From the NCBI GenBank assembly GCA_017161655.1, contig JADFCV010000001.1, forward strand, positions 593,795-634,906: a DNA stretch of 41,112 bases. Direction: 5' to 3'. The notes beneath the pieces are model-generated. The model was not told where the DNA came from, searched no databases, and saw only the letters and a program-made list of their open reading frames with translations. The stretch comes from Candidatus Sumerlaeota bacterium (lineage in GTDB: Bacteria; Sumerlaeota; Sumerlaeia; Sumerlaeales; Sumerlaeaceae). Positions 34,961 through 41,112 of this stretch are shown here, piece after piece. Position 1 is the stretch's first letter; each line of letters starts with the position of its first letter. Position numbers and translations under genes: made by a program.

Positions 34961-35450
34961 CACGGTTAACGTCCTGGTGGCTGGGTTAGGCGGACAAGGG
35001 ATCATAAAAGCATCGGACATCATTGCAGACGCAGCTTTTCGCAGCGGTTACGACGTCAAGAAAAGTGAAATCCATGGGATGAGCCAGCGCGGAGGGTCGG
35101 TGAGCAGCGACGTGCGTTTTGGTACCAAAGTCTTGAGCCCGATGATTCCACGGGGTGAGGCTCATTTTCTTGTCTTGTGTGATCCCAGTCAGCGAGAAGT
35201 TTTTTGGGAATATCTTCGGCCAGGCGGCAAAATCATTGCTCCTGATATGGTCCCTGCGGAAGCCCTTCCCCATCAAAAGACGTTGAATATTGCACTTCTT
35301 GGTGTTCTGAGTATCCATCTCGCGATTCCTGAAAACGCGTGGCTATTAGCCATTGAAGCCAATTTACCGTCAAAGGGTGTGGAAGCAAATCTTCGCGCAT
35401 TTGAACTCGGACGGCAAAAGGGCGCAGGAGTCTTAGAGAAAACAAACTAA
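34950..35450 (+). CDS. iorB: Indolepyruvate:ferredoxin oxidoreductase beta subunit
   Basis: Gamma-type (CoA/acceptor-side) subunit partnering IorA, 166 residues. It begins with the family motif [20 protein letters not shown] and contains [20 protein letters not shown], both standard for IorB and the gamma domains of 2-oxoacid oxidoreductases. Slightly shorter than the usual 190-200 residues. The ATG at 34950 overlaps the iorA stop by 11 bp and has GGAGG 11 bases upstream; the frame is open back to 34842, but that part lies inside iorA. paaK-like 1 follows after 28 bp. Confidence 0.93.
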   Translation: MASDTVNVLVAGLGGQGIIKASDIIADAAFRSGYDVKKSEIHGMSQRGGSVSSDVRFGTKVLSPMIPRGEAHFLVLCDPSQREVFWEYLRPGGKIIAPDMVPAEALPHQKTLNIALLGVLSIHLAIPENAWLLAIEANLPSKGVEANLRAFELGRQKGAGVLEKTN

Positions 35451-35478
35451 GCCTAACGCCGAGGGGAGAAAGTCAACA

Positions 35479-36828
35479 ATGGCAAGCAGTACAGCCCCAC
35501 TCAAGGGCGAAGGAAGTGTAACGTTCAATCCGGTGAGCGCGCTCGATTATTTACCAGAGCGTAAGCTCCGGGAACTCCAGCTGGCGCGGCTGCAATCCAT
35601 CGTTGCCAGAGCGTACGAAAGAGTTCCTCTCTACAAGGAGCGAATGAACAAAAAGGGCGTCGAGCCAAAAGACATCCACTCGCTCAGCGACGTTCAGCTT
35701 CTTCCATTCACGGAAAAAGTGGATCTGCGTGACACCTATCCGTTCGGACTTTTTGCCAGTCCGATGCGTGAGGTGGTCCGCCTCCATGCTTCCAGTGGGA
35801 CGACTGGAAAACCTATCGTGGTGGCGTACAATCAAGAAGACCTTCGCGTCTGGTCCAGCGTTATGGCACGCAGTTTTGCCGCTTGCGGTGTCGACGCAGG
35901 GGATATTGTTCAAAACGCCTATGGGTACGGGCTTTTCACTGGTGGACTTGGAGCTCATTATGGAGCCGAGGCTATAGGTGCCACCGTTATTCCTATTTCC
36001 GGTGGCAACACCGATCGGCAAATCATGGTGATGAAGGACTTCGGTGTGACGGTGATTTGCTGCACTCCGAGCTATTTCCTCCACATTATGGAGCGTGCAC
36101 AAGAACTCGGCATTGATCTGAAGAGTCTTCCTTTGCGAGTTGGCGTCTTTGGGGCGGAGCCGTGGACAGAACAGATGCGCCGGCATATTCAGGAGCACAG
36201 CGGAATCCGTGCTTATGACATTTATGGACTCTCGGAAATCATTGGGCCTGGTGTTGGAATAGAGTGCGAAGAACAAGCTGGTCTCCACATCTTTGAGGAT
36301 CATTTCCTCCTAGAAATAGTCGATCCTCAGACAGGCGAAGTTTTGCCCGATGGAGAAGAAGGCGAATTGGTTCTCACAACACTGAGCAAACTAGCCATGC
36401 CCATGATTCGCTACCGCACGCATGACATCACCGCCATAATTCCTGAGCCTTGCGCTTGCGGACGAACCATTCGACGAATTCGCCGGATCGGACGACGTAG
36501 CGACGACATGTTCATCATCCGTGGTGTTAACGTTTATCCGTCTCAAGTCGAAGCTGCGTTACTGCAGGTAGAAGGCACACTCCCCCACTATCAAATTGTT
36601 CTGACGCGAGAGCACGGCCTAGACCAGATGGAGGTTCAGGTCGAAGTTACACCAGAAGTCTTCAGCGACAAGGTAGGAGCATTGGAAGCACTGCATAAGA
36701 AACTTTCGTCAGCCATCGAGCACACCATTGGGCTTCACGTAAAAGTGCGCTTGGTTGAACCCCACAGCATCAAGCGCAGCGAGGGCAAAGCAAAGCGCGT
36801 CATTGATCAACGGGATCTAACGCACTGA
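35479..36828 (+). CDS. paaK: Phenylacetate-CoA ligase family protein 1
   Basis: AMP-forming acyl-CoA ligase of 449 residues, activating aryl-acetates to CoA thioesters. P-loop SSGTTGKP at 105-112, A5-type [14 protein letters not shown] near 235-248, MIRYRTHDI near 312-320, the cysteine pair CACG and hinge segment [17 protein letters not shown], with a C-terminal lysine-bearing end ([11 protein letters not shown]). All core motifs are intact. GGGGAGAAAG precedes the ATG. Compared with the second copy, the region 138-170 differs ([18 protein letters not shown] against [18 protein letters not shown]), so the acyl pocket may accept a different acid. It follows iorB and probably shares its transcript. 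Confidence 0.9.
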   Translation: MASSTAPLKGEGSVTFNPVSALDYLPERKLRELQLARLQSIVARAYERVPLYKERMNKKGVEPKDIHSLSDVQLLPFTEKVDLRDTYPFGLFASPMREVVRLHASSGTTGKPIVVAYNQEDLRVWSSVMARSFAACGVDAGDIVQNAYGYGLFTGGLGAHYGAEAIGATVIPISGGNTDRQIMVMKDFGVTVICCTPSYFLHIMERAQELGIDLKSLPLRVGVFGAEPWTEQMRRHIQEHSGIRAYDIYGLSEIIGPGVGIECEEQAGLHIFEDHFLLEIVDPQTGEVLPDGEEGELVLTTLSKLAMPMIRYRTHDITAIIPEPCACGRTIRRIRRIGRRSDDMFIIRGVNVYPSQVEAALLQVEGTLPHYQIVLTREHGLDQMEVQVEVTPEVFSDKVGALEALHKKLSSAIEHTIGLHVKVRLVEPHSIKRSEGKAKRVIDQRDLTH

Positions 36829-36862
36829 TCAGAGTCACCCGAGGAGCGGAGAGGTTAAAACT

Positions 36863-37303
36863 ATGAAAACAAAGCAGATTTCAGTGTTTTTGGAAAACCG
36901 TCCTGGACAGCTGAGTATTCCCTGCCGGGCACTCGCCGAAGCTGGGATCAACATCCTGACTCTCTCACTTGCTGACACTCAACAATTTGGCATCCTGCGC
37001 CTCATTGTGAAGGATTGGCAGAAGGCCGTCCAGGTCTTGAAAGATGCTGGTTGCGTACTCAACGTCACAGACGTCATTGCCATTGAAGTTCCCGATCGGC
37101 CAGGTGGGATGGCTACGATCTTGGAGGTTCTTGAGCGCGCTCAACTCAATATCGAATACATGTACGCCTTTACCTTTCGCCGAGGCGACAAGGCAGTCGT
37201 GGTCTTTCGGTTTGACGAGCTAGACAAAGCGATCGAAGTGCTTCAGACCAATGGCATCAATGTCGTTGGCAGTGTTGAGCTTTACGACATGTATGAAAAT
37301 TGA
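36863..37303 (+). CDS. Tandem ACT-domain amino-acid-binding protein
   Basis: 146-residue cytosolic protein made of two ACT domains (about 1-67 and 70-143) and nothing else. Each starts with the typical strand-turn-helix (QISVFLENRPGQLSIPCRAL; AIEVPDRPGGMATILEVLER), including the ENRPG and PDRPGG turns that usually shape the ligand site. Such proteins are often found beside iorAB and paaK genes and are thought to sense an amino acid, but no effector is established for this one. Aromatic amino acids are the obvious candidates given the neighbours. GGAGCGGAGAGG lies upstream. It lies 35 bp after paaK-like 1. Confidence 0.9.
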   Translation: MKTKQISVFLENRPGQLSIPCRALAEAGINILTLSLADTQQFGILRLIVKDWQKAVQVLKDAGCVLNVTDVIAIEVPDRPGGMATILEVLERAQLNIEYMYAFTFRRGDKAVVVFRFDELDKAIEVLQTNGINVVGSVELYDMYEN

Positions 37304-37314
37304 GGGGAAAGACA

Positions 37315-37380
37315 ATGAACAAGGACTTACCCTGGTGGCGCTGTATTCCAAATCCGTTGTCCATTCCAAGGAGGGGGTGA
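37315..37380 (+). CDS. Candidate 21-residue small ORF between the ACT gene and paaK-like 2
   Basis: ATG 37315 opens 21 codons (MNKDLPWWRCIPNPLSIPRR plus G) ending in TGA at 37378-37380, 3 bp before the next start. GAGGGGAAAG lies 5 bases before its ATG, a good ribosome site. The peptide has two adjacent tryptophans and four prolines. It might be a leader or coupling peptide for the downstream ligase, since its last codons cover that gene's Shine-Dalgarno. It might equally be a chance ORF, as it is very short and nothing else supports expression. Confidence 0.35.
   Translation: MNKDLPWWRCIPNPLSIPRRG
37368..37377 (+). promoter_or_regulatory. Strong Shine-Dalgarno of paaK-like 2
   Basis: AAGGAGGGGG lies 6 bases before the ATG at 37384 and fixes that start. 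It is inside the last codons of the 21-codon small ORF, so ribosomes on that ORF would cover it. Confidence 0.7.
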
Positions 37381-37383
37381 GTT

Positions 37384-38712
37384 ATGCCGGCCGCCGCCTT
37401 GGAAAATCATGTTTGGGATGCACATGAGCTATTGAGCCGTGAGGAGCTCCAAGCGCTCCAGCTCAAACGTTTGCGCGAGTGTGTAGAGCGAGTCAGTAAT
37501 GTTCCCTTTTACAAAAAGGCTTTCGCTGCCGCAGGCGTAAGTGCAAAACAAATCCGCAGTTTGGACGACTTGCGGCGCTTACCTTTTACCACCAAACAGG
37601 ATCTTCGTGAGAATTATCCCTTTGGTTTTCTTGCAGTCCCGCGTGAGGAGATTGCTCGGATTCATGGGTCCTCGGGAACGACTGGAAAACCTACCATCGT
37701 CGCCTATACACGACACGACCTAGAGACGTGGGCCAACCTTTGTGCGCGTTTCCTCGTGGCAGGCGGCGTACGCCCTGGGCACCTTGTCCATGTCGCTTTT
37801 GGCTACGGCCTTTTTACTGGCGGCTTTGGTCTTCACGCCGGAATAGAGAAGGTAGGAGCTGCGGTTATTCCCGCTGCAAGCGGCAACACGCCACGGCACA
37901 TCATGCTTTTGCACGACCTTGAGCCAGATGTGCTAGTTTGCACGCCATCTTACGCACTCAACATTGCCGAAGTTGCGGAACAGGAGGGTGTCGATCCTCG
38001 ATCTTTCAAACTCTGCTTGGGGCATTTCGGCGCTGAACCTTGGACTGAAGACATGCGTCGCGAGATTGAAACGCGATTGGGAATTCTCGCTTTCGACAAC
38101 TATGGGCTGAGCGAGGTTATCGGGCCAGGCGTCAGTGGTGAGTGCATGTATCGCTGCGGCATGCACATCCAAGAGGACCACTTTCTTGTCGAATGTCTCG
38201 ACCCAGAGACGCTTGAACCGGTGGCGGACGGCGAACGTGGAGAGCTTGTGTTTACAACACTAACGAAAGAGGCCATGCCGCTCATCCGGTATCGAACACG
38301 CGATATCGCTTCACTGAATCATGCTCCATGTCCGTGTGGCAGAAGCGGTGTGCGGATGAGTCGAGTGGTAGGAAGAACCGACGATATGCTCATCATCCGG
38401 GGGGTCAATGTTTTCCCGTCGCAAATTGAGGAAGCTCTCCTGCGTGTGGAAGGGACTGCCCCACAATATGTGATCGAGATCGACCGGCCGGGCACATTGG
38501 ATGAAGCTATCGTACGGGTTGAGATTCGCCCGCAGGACTTTTCAGACAAAATGAGTCAGATGCAGGCTCTGCGAGAGCGGATACAACATGAAATCGCAAG
38601 CATCACAGGGGTTCGCATGCACGTGGAATTAGTGGACCCAATGACACTTGAACGCTCGGTTGGGAAAGCGAAAAGGGTCATCGATCACAGGAAAGAAAAG
38701 CTCCAAGGATAG
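37384..38712 (+). CDS. paaK: Phenylacetate-CoA ligase family protein 2
   Basis: Second AMP-forming ligase, 442 residues, same architecture as copy 1: SSGTTGKP at 96-103, [13 protein letters not shown] near 238-250, [16 protein letters not shown] cysteine pair, [17 protein letters not shown] and the [11 protein letters not shown] end. The two copies are clearly homologous but far from identical, so this is an old duplication or separate acquisition rather than a recent tandem copy. Differences lie in the putative acyl pocket and in the C-terminal lid. They may divide arylacetate substrates (for example phenylacetate against indoleacetate or 4-hydroxyphenylacetate); this is inference. Confidence 0.9.
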   Translation: MPAAALENHVWDAHELLSREELQALQLKRLRECVERVSNVPFYKKAFAAAGVSAKQIRSLDDLRRLPFTTKQDLRENYPFGFLAVPREEIARIHGSSGTTGKPTIVAYTRHDLETWANLCARFLVAGGVRPGHLVHVAFGYGLFTGGFGLHAGIEKVGAAVIPAASGNTPRHIMLLHDLEPDVLVCTPSYALNIAEVAEQEGVDPRSFKLCLGHFGAEPWTEDMRREIETRLGILAFDNYGLSEVIGPGVSGECMYRCGMHIQEDHFLVECLDPETLEPVADGERGELVFTTLTKEAMPLIRYRTRDIASLNHAPCPCGRSGVRMSRVVGRTDDMLIIRGVNVFPSQIEEALLRVEGTAPQYVIEIDRPGTLDEAIVRVEIRPQDFSDKMSQMQALRERIQHEIASITGVRMHVELVDPMTLERSVGKAKRVIDHRKEKLQG

Positions 38713-38763
38713 GTCTTTTCGCCACGCAGTTAGCATGCAGCTTGCTGAGTAGAGAGGGTATGG

Positions 38764-39567
38764 ATGAGAACTATCATGTGTTTGGTCATCGCTAGCATGC
38801 TTGCCGACGTGTGGGCTAGTTCTCTCGTTATTGCTCACCGCGGCGCTAGCGCTGAATGCCCGGAGAATACACTCGCCAGTGTGAAACGCGCTTGGGAGAT
38901 CGGGGCTGATGCTGTGGAAATAGATGTCTATCCCACGGCCGATAGACACGCGATTGTTATCCATGATGGAAATACTTCACGCACCACCGGGAAAGATTAC
39001 GTCGTTACTGCTACGATGGCGTCAACTTTGCGCGAGCTCGACGCCGGAAAATGGAAAGGAGCGCAATTTGCGGGAGAGAAGCTACCTTTTTTAGAAGAGG
39101 TGCTCGCAACTCTGCCCCCAAACAAACAACTTTTTATAGAGCTAAAAGGGGATACAACGACTGTTGAGCCCGTCGTGCGAGTCCTGAAAGAACGGGCTGA
39201 CACATCTGGAATTGTCGTGATCTCGTTCAGTCTGGCCATCCTCAAAGAATTCAAAAAGCAAATGCCTGAGATACCTGCGTACTGGCTACGCTCAACCCTC
39301 CAAGACCCGGCAACAAAGAAGAGCAAGAACCATCCCATGGAATGGCTTGATGAAGTTGTACAGGCCGGTTTGCAGGGAATAGACGTGCACTATGCGGGAT
39401 TGACCCAACAATTTATCGAAGCAGCCCATCAGCGAAGCTTAAAGGTCTATGTGTGGACGGTAAACAATCCCACAGAAGGTAAAAGGTTCATGCAAATGGG
39501 TGTCGACGGCGTGACCACTGATCGCCCTCGCGAATTAATGACGGTCCGGGGTCAGCTCCGCCGTTAG
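38764..39567 (+). CDS. Exported glycerophosphodiester phosphodiesterase
   Basis: Hydrolyses glycerophosphodiesters (deacylated phospholipid headgroups) to glycerol 3-phosphate and an alcohol. 267 residues; a short signal-like N-terminus (MRTIMCLVIASMLADVWA) suggests periplasmic export. The TIM-barrel GDPD motifs are intact: H25-R26 (HRGAS), E34 (PENT), E52 and D54 (EIDV), H67 (IHDG), and late lysine/histidine loops (KVYVWTVNNP, GVTTDRP). GAGAGGG precedes the ATG. It begins 51 bp after paaK-like 2 and may be read through from that operon, though the function is unrelated. Its last 33 bp overlap the convergent TPR gene. Confidence 0.92.
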   Translation: MRTIMCLVIASMLADVWASSLVIAHRGASAECPENTLASVKRAWEIGADAVEIDVYPTADRHAIVIHDGNTSRTTGKDYVVTATMASTLRELDAGKWKGAQFAGEKLPFLEEVLATLPPNKQLFIELKGDTTTVEPVVRVLKERADTSGIVVISFSLAILKEFKKQMPEIPAYWLRSTLQDPATKKSKNHPMEWLDEVVQAGLQGIDVHYAGLTQQFIEAAHQRSLKVYVWTVNNPTEGKRFMQMGVDGVTTDRPRELMTVRGQLRR

Positions 39568-40188
39568 TGCTTTTACGCCAAACTTCCTTCCTGTCTCTCG
39601 CCGCTCAATATCATAAAGACAGCTCCGCAGGCGTTTGGCAGCTTCGACGTCGCCGGGACGGATAAACTTCTTTGCTTCTTCGGCATACAGGTTGGCCGAC
39701 TGATGATCGCCCAAATAAGCAGAGCAAATGTTTGCCGCGAGAAGGTACGCATCGAGTGCGATGAGCCGCTGGCCATTCTTCTCGGCCCATTTTGCTAACT
39801 CAAGTGCTGTGTCCCTCGCTCCCTCGAAATCGCCCCTGGAAGTCTGCAGATAGATAGCCGTGCTTGCAGCAAAGGGAGCATTTGGGCCTCCTGCTGCAAC
39901 AGCCTTGCGTGCGGCATCAATGGCCTTTTTCAAGTTCCCTCTGTGGAAACGCGCGGTAGCAATGCCCATCCAAGCTTCATCGTCATTTGGCTGCTGTTTG
40001 AGCGATTTCTTATAAAGGGCGATCGAATAGTCTAAGCTGTTCAACGACAACGCAACCCCTGCTCGCTGTTTGATTCCGGCTGGAGTGGCGGGATATTTCA
40101 AAGGATCGAAAAGAAACGATGCGCGGGGATTCCAACAGCAGCCCGCCATGAACAAACATACCAGCGCCAACCAGGCCATCCTATGCAT
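39535..40188 (-). CDS. TPR-containing lipoprotein of unknown function
   Basis: 217 residues from ATG 40188. The signal ends in lipobox FMAGC with acylated C17 (a second Cys follows). Helical TPR-type repeats follow: YSIALYKKSLKQQPNDDEAW, GIATARFHRGNLKKAIDAAR, and later pairs around FEGARDTALELAKWAEKNG and AYLGDHQSANLYAEEAKKF. The start is chosen because GAGAGAGG lies before 40188 and the resulting signal is compact; an in-frame TTG at 40221 and ATG at 40206 would lengthen the n-region. It follows thrS by 39 bp on the same strand, so is probably co-transcribed. Role unknown; TPR lipoproteins usually scaffold envelope complexes. Confidence 0.8.
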   Translation of the reverse strand: MHRMAWLALVCLFMAGCCWNPRASFLFDPLKYPATPAGIKQRAGVALSLNSLDYSIALYKKSLKQQPNDDEAWMGIATARFHRGNLKKAIDAARKAVAAGGPNAPFAASTAIYLQTSRGDFEGARDTALELAKWAEKNGQRLIALDAYLLAANICSAYLGDHQSANLYAEEAKKFIRPGDVEAAKRLRSCLYDIERRETGRKFGVKALTAELTPDRH

Positions 40189-40227
40189 TCTAAAAGCCTC
40201 TCTCATCCGCAATGTACTCAAATCATC

Positions 40228-41112
40228 CTAACGGCGCCGGTGCTTGATTTCATCCAAAATCTCTGCTTTAAACTCGGCTAACGACCGAGCACCCAAATCG
40301 CCCTTGCCGTGGCGACGCACGCTCACTTGTCCACTTTCAGATTCCTTTTGTCCCACAATGAGCATATAGGGGATTTTTTTCAGCTCTGCATTTCGGATCT
40401 TAGCTCCGATTTTTTCCTCGCCGGCGTCCAGTGTCGCCCTGACACCAGCAGCTTTTAGTTGATCGTACAGGGTTTGAGCGTAAGAACGAAATTTCTCGCT
40501 GATGGGCAAAACAGCCACTTGCACTGGTGCGAGCCACGTCGGTAAGTTTCCTGCTGTGTGTTCAAGCAGCACACCGATAAAGCGCTCGAGCGAGCCCACA
40601 ATTGCCCGGTGGACCATAACCGGTCGGTATTTTTGGCCATCTGGGCCGATGTAAGAAATATCGAAACGCTCTGGCATTGAGAAATCCACCTGAATGGTCC
40701 CGCACTGCCACGAGCGGCGCAAACAGTCCTTCACATGGAAATCAATTTTAGGACCATAAAACGCTCCATCGCCTGGATTAAGCTTGTAATTGATACCGAG
40801 TTTTTCGAGCGCATTCTGGAGCGCCGACGTGGCATTGTCCCACATTTCATCCGACCCAATGCTTTTTTCAGGGCGAGTCGACAGCTCCATGTGGTAATCT
40901 TCAAAGCCGAAGACGTCGTAAACATGCTGAATGAACTGAATGGTCTCGGTAATTGCCTCCTCGAGCTGGTCCGGTGTAGTAAAGATGTGAGCATCATCTT
41001 GAGTGAAACATCTCACGCGAAATAACCCATGGAGCACCCCGCTCAACTCGTGCCGATGGACTCGACCAAACTCGGCCATCTTCAAGGGTAGATCACGGTA
41101 GCTACGCAGAGC
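40228..41112 (-). CDS. thrS: Threonyl-tRNA synthetase, C-terminal part (5' end outside window)
   Basis: Charges tRNA-Thr with threonine. The frame is open to the window edge, so only the last 295 or so of about 640 residues are present. Class II motif 2 is at the start (SYRDLPLKMAEFGRVHRHEL, then RVRCFTQDDAHIF). Motif 3 is PVMVHRAIVGSLERFIGVLL, whose histidine is a zinc ligand in the family. The C-terminal anticodon-binding domain begins near VQVAVLPISEKFRSYAQTL and ends naturally (EFKAEILDEIKHRRR). No defect seen. Confidence 0.96.
   Translation of the reverse strand, partial: ALRSYRDLPLKMAEFGRVHRHELSGVLHGLFRVRCFTQDDAHIFTTPDQLEEAITETIQFIQHVYDVFGFEDYHMELSTRPEKSIGSDEMWDNATSALQNALEKLGINYKLNPGDGAFYGPKIDFHVKDCLRRSWQCGTIQVDFSMPERFDISYIGPDGQKYRPVMVHRAIVGSLERFIGVLLEHTAGNLPTWLAPVQVAVLPISEKFRSYAQTLYDQLKAAGVRATLDAGEEKIGAKIRNAELKKIPYMLIVGQKESESGQVSVRRHGKGDLGARSLAEFKAEILDEIKHRRR

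Noticed and set aside
35864..35881. TGGCACG...TTTTGC sigma54-like match
   Set aside because: Inside paaK-like 1 coding sequence and one base off the required spacing.
35551..36303. Long minus-strand frame opposite paaK-like 1 (250 codons)
   Set aside because: Fully antisense to a gene with intact ligase motifs; composition is that of a shadow frame.
1..41112. CRISPR arrays, insertion sequences, transposases, toxin-antitoxin or phage genes
   Set aside because: No regular direct repeats, transposase or integrase motifs, or defence-type genes were seen in any frame.

Overview
The window (about 41 kb, roughly balanced GC) comes from a Gram-negative bacterium. Evidence for an outer membrane is an LptC-like lipoprotein next to an LptA/OstA-like protein, and further lipobox and signal-peptide proteins. 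The complex I locus has the E. coli-type order, a fused NuoCD and an E. coli-like NuoG. Indolepyruvate:ferredoxin oxidoreductase genes point to an anaerobic or facultative amino-acid-using lifestyle. I cannot assign a phylum from sequence alone; the unusual neighbourhoods fit a poorly cultured lineage rather than a model proteobacterium (inference). Coding density is very high, with many 1-4 bp start/stop overlaps, and no gap exceeds 300 bp.

Layout. (1) 1-14902, plus strand: nuoCD (5' truncated by the window edge), E, F, G, H, I, J, K, L, M, N, followed 7 bp later by an exported repeat-rich protein of unknown function. (2) 20991-14965, minus strand: a six-gene run of LptC-like lipoprotein, LptA-like protein, nucleotide-sugar epimerase, small membrane protein, sensor histidine kinase and NtrC-type sigma54 activator. 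(3) 21128-22463: an orphan PilC/GspF platform protein (plus) and a tRNA-Arg(ACG) gene (minus). (4) 22544-30818, plus strand: a glycan/lipid-modification cluster of a GT-C glycosyltransferase, DegT aminotransferase, polyprenyl-phosphate type GT2, VTT/DedA-like membrane protein, Gfo/Idh/MocA oxidoreductase and two more GT-C paralogues. The first of these two is interrupted by an in-frame TGA where its neighbour has a Trp codon. (5) 30939-33227: a large exported protein of unknown function. (6) 33320-39567, plus strand: iorA, iorB, paaK-like 1, tandem-ACT protein, a tiny ORF, paaK-like 2 and an exported glycerophosphodiester phosphodiesterase. (7) 41112-39535, minus strand: the 3' part of thrS followed by a TPR lipoprotein whose end overlaps the phosphodiesterase gene.

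How they work together. Complex I supplies NADH-driven ion pumping. The iorAB-paaK block would turn aryl-pyruvates (transaminated aromatic amino acids) into aryl-acetyl-CoA plus reduced ferredoxin, or salvage arylacetates through the ligases, with the ACT protein as a probable amino-acid sensor. The GT cluster has the logic of the Arn pathway: make an amino sugar, load it on a polyprenyl phosphate, and transfer it outside the cytoplasm with GT-C enzymes. It adds a VTT protein that could recycle the lipid carrier. The lpt/epimerase/two-component run may be a co-regulated envelope unit.

Most interesting points: the interrupted GT-C gene, the glycan cluster with a VTT gene coupled to the GT2, the IorA without its C-terminal ferredoxin domain, the paired PaaK/ACT arrangement with a 21-codon ORF, and the LptC-LptA-epimerase-two-component operon without lptB.
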